A stretch of DNA of 64,000 nucleotides, taken from the NCBI GenBank assembly GCA_017607445.1, contig JAEVHH010000001.1, positions 2,790,001-2,854,000 on the forward strand. Reading direction: 5' to 3'. Shown here piece after piece: positions 23,001 to 32,670 of this stretch. Both the position numbers and the translations under genes were made by a program. Within the stretch, counting starts at the first letter, position 1; every line of letters starts with the position of its first letter. The notes beneath the pieces are model-generated. The model was not told where the DNA came from and did no database searches. It saw only the letters and a program-made list of their open reading frames with translations. This stretch comes from Histoplasma ohiense (taxonomy: Eukaryota > Ascomycota > Eurotiomycetes > Onygenales > Ajellomycetaceae).

Positions 23001-23852
23001 CGCTCGACGGGCTAAGTCAGTAGTGACGACCTCACCATTAAGCCACAAGGTGCGCAGATCTGGGAGACGGGCCCCAAGTGCCGGATGTCTTGAGAGGACG
23101 GCAGCCAAAAGAGTAGGGGTCATTAGAGTTTCCGTAATGTGTTTCGCAGAGAGTAGGTCAACAAGTGCAGAAGGATCATAGCTCATATCGTCCGGAACCG
23201 CAACGACCGTCGCTCCTCGCAAGAGCGGGCGCAGTATCTCCCAAACAAAGAAAACATTGCATGCCACGCGGTCTCCTGGTTGAAGATCGGAAAGCCGAAA
23301 TCTGAGATTATATGAGTGAACCGGCGCCCGATGTGGATTTGCAATTCCCTTCGGGCGGCCTGTTGTTCCAGATGAATAAGATACAAACGCTAGTCGTTCC
23401 AAATCATCTTCAGTAGGTAATTGCGGCAATTCGTTCGTATGCGGAGGGGGTTCTTTCTGCTGCTTGTCGAGGACTATTAATGGAGTGCCTGCCTTTATTT
23501 TTTCCGCCTGGCTTTGGTTCGTGATTACCACGGCGGGATTCGAATCGTCGATAACGTCAGTGAGGAGGTTTGGGGGATAAGCAAGTTCGAGGACAAGAAA
23601 GGCACCACCAGCACGAAGGGCTGCTAAACAAGCAATCACGTAGTCTGCGCTGCGTCCCAGAAGCACGCCAACAAGGCTGTCTCGACCAACGCCATGTTGA
23701 CGGAGACGAAAAGCAAGTTCTGAAACCTTCCTGTCAAGTTCAGAATAGGTGTATTGGTTTTTTTCGTCCTCTAAGGCGATAGCATCAGGTGTCACATCCA
23801 CCTGTTGGACGAAGAGAGCTGACAGGTCCTTCGTTATATCAATAACGGACAT
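20022..23852 (-). CDS. NRPS-like A-T-R1-R2 enzyme, glycine betaine reductase (ATRR)
   Basis: An intronless 1276-aa multidomain enzyme. Residues 1-510 form an adenylation domain: A3 'SYSSGTTGRPKG' at 158-169, the GELFVGG and YRTGD core motifs around 348-390, and the A10 lysine in 'SGKADFKRLP'. A thiolation domain follows with the phosphopantetheine serine S567 in 'DLGGHSL'. R1 is a Lys2-type thioester reductase: TGATGFLG at 651-658 and catalytic 'YGQTK' at 814-818. R2 is a classical SDR: TGASSGIG at 1041-1048, S1170/S1171, and YSASK at 1184-1188. There is no condensation domain. Order and length match the fungal ATRR enzyme described in Aspergillus nidulans, which activates glycine betaine as a thioester and reduces it via betaine aldehyde to choline using NADPH. 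All catalytic residues are present. Substrate is inferred from architecture; a related carboxylic-acid reductase with another substrate is the alternative. Confidence 0.85.
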   Translation of the reverse strand: MSVIDITKDLSALFVQQVDVTPDAIALEDEKNQYTYSELDRKVSELAFRLRQHGVGRDSLVGVLLGRSADYVIACLAALRAGGAFLVLELAYPPNLLTDVIDDSNPAVVITNQSQAEKIKAGTPLIVLDKQQKEPPPHTNELPQLPTEDDLERLAFVSYSSGTTGRPKGIANPHRAPVHSYNLRFRLSDLQPGDRVACNVFFVWEILRPLLRGATVVAVPDDMSYDPSALVDLLSAKHITETLMTPTLLAAVLSRHPALGARLPDLRTLWLNGEVVTTDLARRAIKSLPNTQLLNCYSACETHEIACGDIRHMLHDEALFCPVGPPLYPKQTYILDDDGNPVEHGVSGELFVGGPLLARGYLNRPETTSKAFLQNPFDPAPGAVMYRTGDTAKMLPSGLLEISGRVGSMIKLRGYSVVPGKVENVIINRLAVSDCVVIAHGEGLERQLVAYVVHDKASSSGRQTIDINESGHSPAARRILSPYLAHYMIPALWVELDELPTHEVSGKADFKRLPTPPTPKPITTNGHKAESDPISVDTIAEFWAASLKIAQSAITPEHNFFDLGGHSLSIADLASRLSKNFGFRIPLDRLVDPPTLNGHTKTVRAVRDGHTAALQADLPAVLRVDSILEEDIQPFGAKARSLSEAGTVLLTGATGFLGAFLLHNLLEATSAKIVCLVRFNDPCGEDSPGGVARIRRNLLDLGLWRDSIMERVEILPGNLSRKRFGLSPEAFEKLAARVHVIIHAAATVNLVYPYAALRGANVGGTREILRLACRSGATVQYVSTNGVLPSSQKGWPEDAMLDVSEVPQRLLDGYGQTKWVAEQLVLEAGRRGLPVAIYRAGTISGHSTTGAGNAWDLLSALIVESIHLGYAPDVEGWRAEMTPVDFVSKAIVHLSNQIHTNRVMFHLGDPDPVDTRSIFENLKDLGYPTQHLGWEEWVAMWTETRASAKGGDGAFTVDILRSGMPTVDFLKGIVVLSNNETKPLHAGVQRPKVDINLLEIYTRHWFARGWLPHSPSRKHCLNRIAHPPPKGPLSGRVAVITGASSGIGAAVAAGLAREGAHVALGARRMKALEAIKSSLPLRDNKTIIRQTDVTDKSQVEALVRAAHDELGPVDILVVCAGVMYFTMMANTQMEEWDRTVDVNCKGLLHCLGATVPSMLSRGRGQIVAISSDAGRKVFPGLSVYSASKFFVEATLQGLRLETAGKGLRIMSVQPGNTATDLLGMSTDAEAIKQYGEPSGAKILDPEDVANSILYALGQPEHVAVNEVLIEPRDEPI

Positions 23853-25985
23853 TTTTCTTCCTTCTTCACCCAGTGCATTCGTTTGTTCGTTTATCTCTTA
23901 TGTTTGCAGTATTTCCCAGCTACTTTCCTTCGATTCTCAATTCTTCTTGATATTTTGTTTGTTGTCGTTAGAAGACCACTACGCAGAAGGGAGGGCACGG
24001 AGAATTTCGTTGTGCGATAAGGTCAGAACCTTGATTCGCCAGAGTTTTTTTCGATCCTTATAAAGGGTCTGGCCAGGGTGGATCAACGCTATTCGTTGCA
24101 ACCCCCACTGTTTGGTGTGGGTTGGGGAACGAGTATTGCTTCTCAGGGAGCGAATTCGCCAATAATAGCGGGCTTGTTTATCGTCAAATCAATTGAGGGA
24201 ATTCGCTTTCAGTTCCCCAAACAAACGTCCCACTGGAAACTTCTAATTGATGCTCAACTCTTCCCGGACAAGGGTACTGTTTCTCGCCAAGGCTCCAGAG
24301 CAGGTGGGGCTGCTAGATATTTATATGCCTCCCTGTCGTCAGATGGAGATCTCAAAACCGAAGCCTGATTCCAATAAGTCTTCAGGATCACCTAGCGTGC
24401 CGCCATTGCTTGGACAAAAGAAATAAGAGAGCTGCTGGTAACGACATTAGTCTGTTCTTTGGACAATCCGCAATATTTTGCCTCTGTCAAGGGTGATGAG
24501 CATGACAAGCAAAACACATAATCGAATTTACCATCCTGCAAATGGATTAGACCCTGCGTTAAGAGCCAATATCTAATGCAACAAACATAAAATGATGCGA
24601 TGTTCTAAGCCGGCCATTTTGTTACCGTCCATGAAGAAAATAGGAGGGAGGAACTCGAGGATCTAGTGTGGAAGCTGGGACAACAAACTCCTGATCGAAC
24701 GGCGACCCGACAAAGTATATCGAGCGGCGACCCGTTCTAACCATATTCAACTGTAACTCCACAGCCTGCGGAGACCTGACAAACATATTAACAACATCAG
24801 ATGTCAGTAAGATCCGCCGTGAGTGGTGATCGTGTATGTCCAAATTCGTATGAGTTGATGTCCAAAAAGGTGAAGCAGCCCCAAGGCGCTAAGATGCCTC
24901 AACAAGGCAATCTAGGGTTCGTGCCCTATCTTTGCATGTCCCTCCCATGGGCTATCGACATCACTAGTATCTTCCTCTACACCAGGGATTTATATCGCCA
25001 AGCTCATGGCTATCGAGCCACTCTCTCAGTTGTAAAGTGATGATATTTGGCTGGAACCTGGTGTTCCGTCGTCAAGGGCAATCGGGTGTCAGAAAGGTTG
25101 GCAATGGCTTGACATATGCAGGTTGCGAGTTGGAGTTGCTTCAAGGAAACTCGCCTGCTGGCTTCAAACTTCCAGAGAGATGCAAGGAAGAAGATCAGAC
25201 AAAATATTCGATGTCATATAAACAAATAAAAATTTCTTCGCAGGGCGGCGACATATCGACAAGCTTCAATAAGGGACGAGAACGGGGAGACGCCCAATTT
25301 AACAGAAGCAAAAATGCCAGGTGACGTTAAATCCCTTTTACACTGCCCATAACCTATAATTCGTCTTGTCTTTTACTTCCCGGTTTCTCTTTTTCTGTCT
25401 CTCATTTTCCTGTTGGCTATTGAGCGTATCTCCTTTCTACTCCCGCGCCATCTCATTTCTTCACACCGGGATTGGTACTGACGTCATCATTCAGCAAAAA
25501 TTCGCATGATGGAGACAATACAGTCAATAGAAATCAGGACAGTGAAAGACATTGAAAATCCTAGGTCCAGTATATATACTTTTACGCAGTTGGCGGCTTG
25601 TTCTCCGTGTCATGGCCGCGGAATTGCGCTTTCTTCTGACTCGGCGACTCGCTTGAGGCCAATACTCCTTCCAATGCACGCAATTTCCTCGCCGCCGAAA
25701 CAAAACAAAACTTTGGGCTGGCTGTCCTACGGTGTCCACTTGTGGACTCGCGGTGATTGAGTCTCCTCTGATTTCATCCATTACTCTCGTCCATCAGTTT
25801 ATGCTGCCCATTCGTTTGTAGTAATTTCTGTATCTATACGCAGTACATAGTTTTTCCATTTTGGGCTTCCTCCCAAACTTCCAGTCTCTTGTTTTGAAAC
25901 CTATCTGTGCTTCGTCTGGTTTGGCTGTGTGTTGCTTCATTTCTTTCTTTATTTTTATTCTTCGCTGTCTGTTTCTTGCTGCCAC
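23853..25985. other. Intergenic, divergent promoters of ATRR and orphan gene
   Basis: About 2.1 kb between divergent starts. It contains the minus-strand TATA element listed separately, an imperfect direct repeat of CGGCGACCCG at about 24700-24735, and a CT-rich tract at 25355-25470 typical of fungal promoters facing the plus-strand gene. Short ORFs are unsupported. Confidence 0.5.
24057..24064 (-). promoter_or_regulatory. Possible TATA box of the ATRR gene
   Basis: TTTATAAG on the minus strand about 205 nt upstream of the ATRR start codon. Position and orientation fit a core promoter. No transcript evidence. Confidence 0.35.
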
Positions 25986-26978
25986 ATGCCTTATCAATAT
26001 CATCGACAGGAATGCAATAATGCCGGGGCTCAGTCGTCTTATCCCCTCCTTGAATGGCTACAAAACACCCCCTCAAAGCGGGACCTCAATTCACGTCCGG
26101 GAAGAGGGGTAGTTCATTCTCCTTCCGAGGAGGGATATGGACCTATCCAGTGTCGTCCAGTGTCCCCCGCTGATTCAGCCATCGATATCCGCGATAGTTC
26201 ACCGCCTTCAATGACGTTCGCGCCCGTACCACCATCCGTTATCAAGGCCCGCAAGAACGCAAAAGATGTCCTTAATAACTGCCGTATCACTCTCCTCTCC
26301 TTAGAATTGACGCGAATGCGGAAATCAAGGATCGGCATGAGTAGCTGGGTGGCCTTTTGGCATCGAATATATTCTCAAGGACTCGCTGAAGCGATTTGCG
26401 CCACAATCCTCCGCGCAGCTCCAAAAGTTGACAAAGTATTTCGATCCGTCGCCAAGGAGCTCTTCGAGATCACTTATAAGGCCGGAGAAAATATCGAGAT
26501 GGCAACAACAGAAGCACAAATCGTCCAATGCTGGCAATTAATGGAGCAGGAGACTATCGCATACCGAAACCTGAGAGATCGGTATGTGAAAGCGATCCTG
26601 GAACACCTGCGATTTAGCATCGAAGCCATACCCGTCGATATATCCGATGATTTATTCGATGATCTCAAGCGTGCTATTTTTGTCGTTGATCCGAGCGGCA
26701 ACTACCATCCGGGCGATCCGGAGGCGGAGGAGCGTGATATCCAAAGCCACACGCAGCCTCAAGCACGAGATTATATTCGCGCGGACCCTCAGCTGGTTTT
26801 GCGCCCTGGCTTTAGTGGAGATTTTCGGTCTGCGCTTCAGCAGGCTGCTGCTGAGGATCTGGATATGGTTAATGAAGTACCACAGCCACTGGAGCTATGT
26901 CCCTCTTATGAGTCCGCGACAACGGGGGAATGGTCAGAATGTGTCCTCTCGGAGATGGGCATTGACATAATCACATAA
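25986..26978 (+). CDS. Hypothetical helical protein
   Basis: A single exon of 330 aa. I do not recognise the family. The first ~90 residues are Ser/Pro-rich and look disordered. Residues ~90-250 are predicted to be mostly helical and amphipathic, with many charged residues (for example 'KNAKDVLNNCRITLLSLE' and 'YRNLRDRYVKAILEHL'). The C-terminus is acidic and ends in 'SEMGIDIIT'. There is no signal peptide or convincing transmembrane segment when the start at 25986 (MPYQYHRQ) is used. A start at 25929 would add a hydrophobic 19-residue leader, which could be a signal anchor; I prefer the later ATG because the leader lies in pyrimidine-rich untranslated-like sequence. Codon use and the long uninterrupted frame support a real gene. 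Confidence 0.65.
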   Translation: MPYQYHRQECNNAGAQSSYPLLEWLQNTPSKRDLNSRPGRGVVHSPSEEGYGPIQCRPVSPADSAIDIRDSSPPSMTFAPVPPSVIKARKNAKDVLNNCRITLLSLELTRMRKSRIGMSSWVAFWHRIYSQGLAEAICATILRAAPKVDKVFRSVAKELFEITYKAGENIEMATTEAQIVQCWQLMEQETIAYRNLRDRYVKAILEHLRFSIEAIPVDISDDLFDDLKRAIFVVDPSGNYHPGDPEAEERDIQSHTQPQARDYIRADPQLVLRPGFSGDFRSALQQAAAEDLDMVNEVPQPLELCPSYESATTGEWSECVLSEMGIDIIT

Positions 26979-27464
26979 AATTCAATTAACGGCTGAAATG
27001 CGTTTAATCCATTTAAGGGTTTTGGAGCTTGAGTTTGTGTTCGTCGAGAGTTAAGAGAAGTGAAACATATTCCCCTCCCCGGCCAGGTATTGGATAGCGG
27101 AGTTATTCCACTCGTTAACTTTGGTATTCCTTTGCATTCTTTTCCTTGCTTTATTTTTTGATTTTTGCATCATCTTTGCGGGTTTATTTCATGTTTGTGC
27201 AGGCGTTAAGACTGTGTGATGCACGGGAGTTATTCGTTTTTCATTAAGAATTCGGGATTCAGCAATCACTAAATTGGACGATGTCACGTTTTATATCCTC
27301 CTCTTTGTAACTCAATGATAAAAACACAGGGAAACTGTGCAATTCTGAACTTGAATTCGAAGTTCATCTAGGAACCTGAATTTTGATTTCTGGGTTCATC
27401 AATATTTTACTTCACGCAAACATCTCCGCACATATAAACATATGTAAGAAGGGAACCTTCCCCT
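26979..27464. other. Intergenic, convergent 3' flanks
   Basis: 3' flanks of the orphan helical-protein gene and Noc4. AT-rich. No gene seen. Confidence 0.55.
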
Positions 27465-29279
27465 TTACTTGAAATCCCACAAGCACCTCACCAATGCCCC
27501 AACTTCCTTATCCACGTTCCCATCCTCCTCCAATAATCGGTCCGTAAAAATCCTCTTTGGAATCTGGAACTCCACCACTGGCGCCTTTCTAAACCCCTTC
27601 TCCTCCGTCCCCAGCTCCATCCCCATCATGGCTTGGTATGAATGATCCAAGAAATCCTCAAGGTTATACGCCTGTTTTGTAAACTGTTCCGAGATGATCT
27701 TCGCCAGCGACGCTACATTGGGATGGTAGTGCGATTGCAGCGTTTCGATTTCCCAGAGACTGCTTTCTAGAGCGCCGGTGCGGGTTGGATCTGGCTCCAT
27801 GGGATCGAATGGGTCGGTCATGCCGTGTGTTTGCAGCTTTGATTGAGAGTCCTCATCATCACGGATCACGCGGTGCAGCATGAAGGTGCACGTTGGGTGG
27901 GATTTCATGAGGTTGTAGATCCAGGGGATGATAGCGACGATGGCAGCCGGGGGCGCATTAAGCGCGAGTCTGGATAGCCGCTTTATGAAACTTGCGACTA
28001 AGGTTGCGGGGAGATGGGACGAGGACAAGAAGGTGTCGAGGAGGCGAAAGAAGCGGGAACGGTGCTTTGAGTGGAGGAGGTCGGCATCCAGGAGAGAATA
28101 TAGTTTGGGGTAGAATTGTGGATAATCTAGATTCTTCTCTTGGATTAGGTAGAAGAGCCCTGAAAGGGCGAGGAGAGAGGTGGAGCCGCCGTGGTTGTAA
28201 GAATCCGTGAGGAAGTCCATGAGCATCTCTGGTTTGAGGAACCAGGGGGCGATGAGATGGGACATAAGACGGAGGAGAGTTTTTCTTTGCTTTTCTTTTA
28301 GGGCATTACTCCGCAAAACCGTGAGCCACGTCGCTTGGACGCGTTGTTTATAAGCAGATACAGAAAGAAGGTTTGACTTATGCTTTTGACCGAAAGTTGA
28401 TATGTCGGTGTAGAAGTTCTCAAATTCGTGGTCTGGTGGTGGCGGTTGGCCGAGAGCGGATAGGAGGGATATCACCGTATCTATGGATTTGGGAGAGCTA
28501 TTTGTTGTTGTAAACTCCCTATAACAATTAGCTAATGTCATGAAATTTGTACAAACAGGCGTAGCAAGAAGCAAAATATAAGGAACTTACGAGAGCTGAA
28601 GAAGCGTATAAATAGCTATATCATGGTATTCGTGTAGGAACTTCTTGATGAATTCCGACCGTACTCGTTCTCCATCTTGGGCTTCGATGAGAGCTGCAAT
28701 TAAGCCATAAAAGCAGGGCCCCTTCCACACCCCTATTTCAGCTCCAGTTCCTCCATTGACTGACTGTTCCTTGATCAAGCGCATGAAAAGGGAGAGCGCG
28801 GCAATCTAAGTAAACAGCCGTCAGCTGCACATATCTCAGATCTAAATGCGAAGGAATGGACAGGTTCATACTTGAGCTGGTGCCTCCCCATTTTTGAGAA
28901 CATTAATCAAGCCATTCTGATACTCCTGATATCTCTCCTTCAGCCATGCGACCAGTATCAAGTCCTTTTCACTGGCATCCTTGGGTTTGATCAATTGGCC
29001 TCCTGCCATCAGGCGGCAGAACACCCTACAGAGGGAAACCGCAGCAGTAAGATTGGGCGACTTAGCAGCATATTCGGTGATAAAGAGGGATAGCAGAGTC
29101 GCAATGTTGTTATAGTACTTCCGCGACTCAGTTATCTGATCTTCCAACTGCTGTATCTCGTTCTTGTCCTCCTTGTCCTCATCTGCCACAACCCGCCGCT
29201 TGGACGATTGCTGCTTGGGTTCCGAAGATTCCTTCTTCCTTTTTTTGGAGTTGGGTACTCCGTCAAGTAATCCGGGCAT
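27465..29279 (-). CDS. NOC4: Noc4, nucleolar complex protein of 40S ribosome biogenesis
   Basis: A 558-aa protein in three exons: 29279-28872, 28805-28591 and 28518-27465. Introns have GTATGA and GTAAGT donors, and phases sum correctly. The N-terminus holds a Lys-rich nuclear localisation stretch (SKKRKKESSEPKQQSSKRR). The C-terminal half carries the CBF/Mak21 (NOC) domain: 'LIAPWFLKPEMLMDFLTDSY', 'GLFYLIQEKNLDYPQFYPKL' and 'HSKHRSRFFRLLDTFLSSS' are characteristic. The C-terminal end 'LVRCLWDFK' closes the domain. In yeast Noc4 pairs with Nop14 and is needed for small-subunit pre-ribosome maturation and export. A second ATG at 29291 lies four codons upstream and could be used. It shares a 264-bp divergent promoter with ATP4. 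Confidence 0.93.
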
Positions 29280-29543
29280 GGTAGCTAGCATGTGGATTAG
29301 TCTTAATCGAGGAGGCTTATAATATCGCGTCGTCCATAGAAATCAGACTCCTCTCCCTGTTTTCTCTTTTTGTCTCTTCAAAAGTCCATTTTTTTTTTTG
29401 ATGCAAACTCGGAAACAAATCCCGCTAGTCCTGAATTGATCTAGTGCCAACTCCCACCCGAGCCTTCACCAAATTGATGGCAACAACCCCATCACCACCA
29501 CCAGCAAACCTCTCACTCGCTGTACACACTCCTTTCCATCACA

Positions 29544-30523
29544 ATGGCTTTGAGATTAGCGAAGAGCGCCATTGGTATGTTGTTACGGCACATCCTATCT
29601 TGCGCTCTGCCTGTTTGAATTGTAACCGCGGCTAATTGATTGATTTCAGGCGCCGCCCGTGTCCGTCCTGCCATCTCTTCTCGAACAATCCCAGTGACCA
29701 CAACCTCCCTTACATCTAGTCGGTCAGTATCCAACGTTCCCGCCGAAGACCCCAAAACCAAGGCCCAGTCTATCATCGACGCCATCCCAGGCAATAGTCT
29801 GGTGTCGAAGACTGCCATTCTCTCCGCCGGTGCTGGTCTCTCTATCGCCGCTATCAGCAATGAGCTTTATGTCTTCAATGAGGAAACCGTCGCTGCATTC
29901 TGTCTCCTCAGCGTCTTCACCGGTGTAGCTAAGATGACTGGGCCCATGTATAAGGAGTGGGCCGAGAGTCAGATCCAGAAGCAGAAGGATATCCTTAACG
30001 GCGCCAGAGCAAACCACACCAACGCTGTGAAGGAAAGGATCGAGAACGTCAAGCAATTGAGCAGTGTTGTTGAGATCACAAAGGACCTCTTTGAGGTGTC
30101 CAAGGTATGTGTAAAGCGGCCAGGTGTTTCTCAATGAGTACGGAGGAGGGCAATGTGTTTCTAAAAATTTGATATCTATAGGAAACCGCCCGATTGGAGG
30201 CTCAGGCCTATGAAATGGAGCAACGCACTGCTTTAGCCGCTGAGGCAAAGAAGGTCCTCGACTCGTGGGTACAGTACGAGGGACAGGTCAAGGTTCGCCA
30301 ACAACACGAATTAGCCCAGAACGTCATTTCCAAGATCCAGAAGGAATTGGAGAACCCCAAGGTTCTTCAACAAATTCTGCAACAAAGTGTGGCGGATGTT
30401 GAGAGTGAGTCTCTTTTCTTTAACAATACAAATCAAATGGAAACTGCCATTTTAGAATTACCCCGAAAAAAATAGTTCGCTAATGTTTTGATTCCAGGAA
30501 TCCTGGCCGTGAAGCCCCAGTAA
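29544..30523 (+). CDS. ATP4: Mitochondrial ATP synthase subunit b (subunit 4)
   Basis: A 244-aa protein in four exons: 29544-29574, 29650-30104, 30182-30404 and 30498-30523. The first exon encodes only the start of the mitochondrial presequence (MALRLAKSAI), and the last is 26 nt and encodes the terminal RILAVKPQ. After the presequence, a conserved stretch (DPKTKAQSIIDAIPGNSLVS) precedes two hydrophobic segments around residues 85-125 that anchor subunit b in the inner membrane. The rest is the long polar helix of the peripheral stalk, with heptad-like E/K/Q content. Subunit b links the membrane Fo part with F1 through OSCP. Length and sequence are those of fungal Atp4. It is transcribed divergently from Noc4. 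Confidence 0.95.
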
Positions 30524-30761
30524 ATATTGGACAATTTGTTTCTGACCTAGAGCTAGCTTTCTTTCAACTTCTGTGTACTAAAAAACTCAAGAATATAAAC
30601 TACTGATTTTGCAATTGAACAACCATTGTACATTTACTGACCTTGCTAATCAATTTTTTCCCCACCATTGCCTGCCAATTGAAATAACGAATTTAATGAA
30701 GAAAACCGGAGCTCCATCCCCTTGTTCATGGATATTTCCTGCTGACCGTACATAAACAAAA

Positions 30762-31676
30762 CTAAAATTGAAGGACTCTGAATGCATCATTGGGAACCGG
30801 AAAGCCCTCCGGTCGAGTGTATTCTCTAGAGATGAGCCTCTGAAAATCCAGAGCGAATGGACGTTTGTGGATGTTTCTGCGCATTCCTGTCTGGATACAA
30901 ATACGCAGACCTTGACTGTAATATGGTGATATTTGTGCGCCAATACCAAAGGCCCAGGTGGGCAAGCACATCAACTGGGCTATCGCCACAGTGCGGTAAA
31001 CGTCGCTGCGTTCTCCACATAGAGGATACTCTGGGGGGAACCAACCTGGAGCGCACACTGCTTTACTGGTGGGACTCAAGTTATTGAAGTCCTTCTTGCG
31101 GATTGCAAGGCCGAAATCTCCCAACTTGACAATTGGATATATGCTGTTGGGGCACGTCTGCACCTGGAGAAAGCAATTATCTGGTTTAATATCTCTGTGT
31201 ATGATGGGCATCCAGCCCGGTACCCTCGTTTGGTCGATGGCTGCTGAGGTCTCAATGCCATCATGCATCCAGCGCAACGCTGAGGTCAAGTCAAACAGCA
31301 CTTGCCATACAAACCTTTCGGGCACAACCAGCAGCCTGTTTTTCATGTACAACAAGAAATCGTGGAGGGTGCCCATCTTGCAGTACTCGACGTATAACTC
31401 CCCACTGTCTGTCCCGATATTGGCTTCGATGAAATTGCAGATGTTCCGATGTCCTCGCAGTTTGCGCATGATGTCTGCCTCTCGATTCCAGTGGCGAGGG
31501 GTCGATAGCTGGCCGAGGACGAGTCGCTTGCGGATACAAATTAGCTTGTCTGATCTGCGCCTGACAACGGCGATGCCTGCGTTAAAGCCGCCCCCTCCCC
31601 GGCCAAGATCGAGAAGCATGTCGTATTTGTTGCTGACCGGCTGGGGGTGCCTGATCATTTGTATCTCCCAGACCAT
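30762..31676 (-). CDS. NEK-like protein kinase, orphan fungal type
   Basis: A single-exon 304-aa protein that is almost all kinase domain. Visible features are the Gly-rich loop (LGRGGGGFNAG, 24-34), the ATP-binding Lys 50 in 'ICIRK', the helix-C Glu 66, the catalytic loop HRDIKPDN (160-167), DFG (187-189), the PPE version of the APE motif (214-216), and Asp 225 in 'RSDVY'. All residues needed for catalysis are present. Sequence around 'HRNICNFIEANI' and 'GTLHDFLLYM' resembles the NIMA-related group seen in many small fungal kinase paralogues. The C-lobe is short and there is no regulatory tail. The APE change and the Gly-rich loop with four glycines make it divergent. Substrate unknown. A T-rich tract (31699-31735, A-rich on the coding strand) lies just upstream of its start. 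Confidence 0.82.
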   Translation of the reverse strand: MVWEIQMIRHPQPVSNKYDMLLDLGRGGGGFNAGIAVVRRRSDKLICIRKRLVLGQLSTPRHWNREADIMRKLRGHRNICNFIEANIGTDSGELYVEYCKMGTLHDFLLYMKNRLLVVPERFVWQVLFDLTSALRWMHDGIETSAAIDQTRVPGWMPIIHRDIKPDNCFLQVQTCPNSIYPIVKLGDFGLAIRKKDFNNLSPTSKAVCAPGWFPPEYPLCGERSDVYRTVAIAQLMCLPTWAFGIGAQISPYYSQGLRICIQTGMRRNIHKRPFALDFQRLISREYTRPEGFPVPNDAFRVLQF

Positions 31677-32670
31677 GCTTGGTTATCACAATCGGTTTAT
31701 TTTTTTTTTATTTTTTTTATTTTTTTTATTTTTTTGATCGTGGGATTCCGGTATTTGGAAGGGAGGATGCGTTCAATGCCGTAGCTTTCCTTGGGCTTTA
31801 CTTAGTGGTAGTATCGATGGGTTGGGGGGATGCGACTGATGGGTATGGGTCGAATAGGATCACTTTGTGATTGACTCGTGGTGAGTAGCCACGATAATGT
31901 GCAAACTCGGAGCTGATGTGGACATTTTGAAGAGTGTAATGGATGTTGAACAAACATGGCTGTTTTTATATGCGCGGCCATTTCGATAAGGGTTGTCACA
32001 GGACAGAAATTCAATTTCAATCAGGTTGAATTGAGAAATAGACAGTATGGACAGTGCAGAGCCTGTGATAATTTCCCTTGCTTGCTTGGTCACTGAGCTT
32101 ATGGGATGGCTGTATGTACATACATGTACATGTACATATACCATTATTTAGGATCTTAGAGGTAGGGTTTATTTAATGACTTTTATATAGATGATGAAAA
32201 TATTGTGCCTAGGAACTTGGATCTTCTATCTGTAGAGGATATATCCACCAAATCCATATGGATCAGGGGATAATCTGAAGGCAATGCGCTAAATTTGTCA
32301 AAAGTGAAGCCATCTTATTGAATACGACGACCATGTCTCTATCCCTACAGCAAATTGAACGTCTCCTTGCCACGAAATGCACTCCGCCGTTCATCTGCAG
32401 ATCCCATATATCCCAGTCGGCTGGGGTTATTGGAAACCAACACAGGGCTGAGTGTTTCGGCTTTTGTTCATTGCTTGTTCGCACTGCTAGCTTCTTACAA
32501 ACACTTCACACAGCCACAATCGCCAGTTTGAAGTAATAAACACATTCGGGGGCGTATTTGGCGTCTTCTTTTGAATATTTGGAATGAAGGTATCATTTTC
32601 ACCCCCGCTATCTGTGTATTTGTTGAAGTTCTTCTGCCCCACCATAGAACAAATAGCAGACAACAACGTC
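31677..32670. other. Divergent promoter region, T-rich tract and TACATG repeat
   Basis: About 1 kb between the kinase and the Nif1-like gene. It starts with a T-rich tract (four T8-9 blocks separated by A, 31699-31735), which is likely nucleosome-depleting. A TGTACATG-type tandem lies near 32112-32138. No gene seen. Confidence 0.5.

Noticed and set aside
14465..23852. Functional link between the SDR gene and the ATRR gene
   Set aside because: They are 4.5 kb apart with an unrelated secreted-protein gene between them, and ATRR already has its own SDR domain.
20022..30523. Secondary-metabolite gene cluster around the NRPS-like gene
   Set aside because: Neighbours are an orphan protein, Noc4 and ATP4. 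There is no transporter, regulator or tailoring enzyme nearby, and the A-T-R-R architecture fits betaine reduction.
30985..31015. Possible intron in the kinase gene after 'RSDVY'
   Set aside because: The uninterrupted frame gives the expected kinase helix F region, so no intron is needed.
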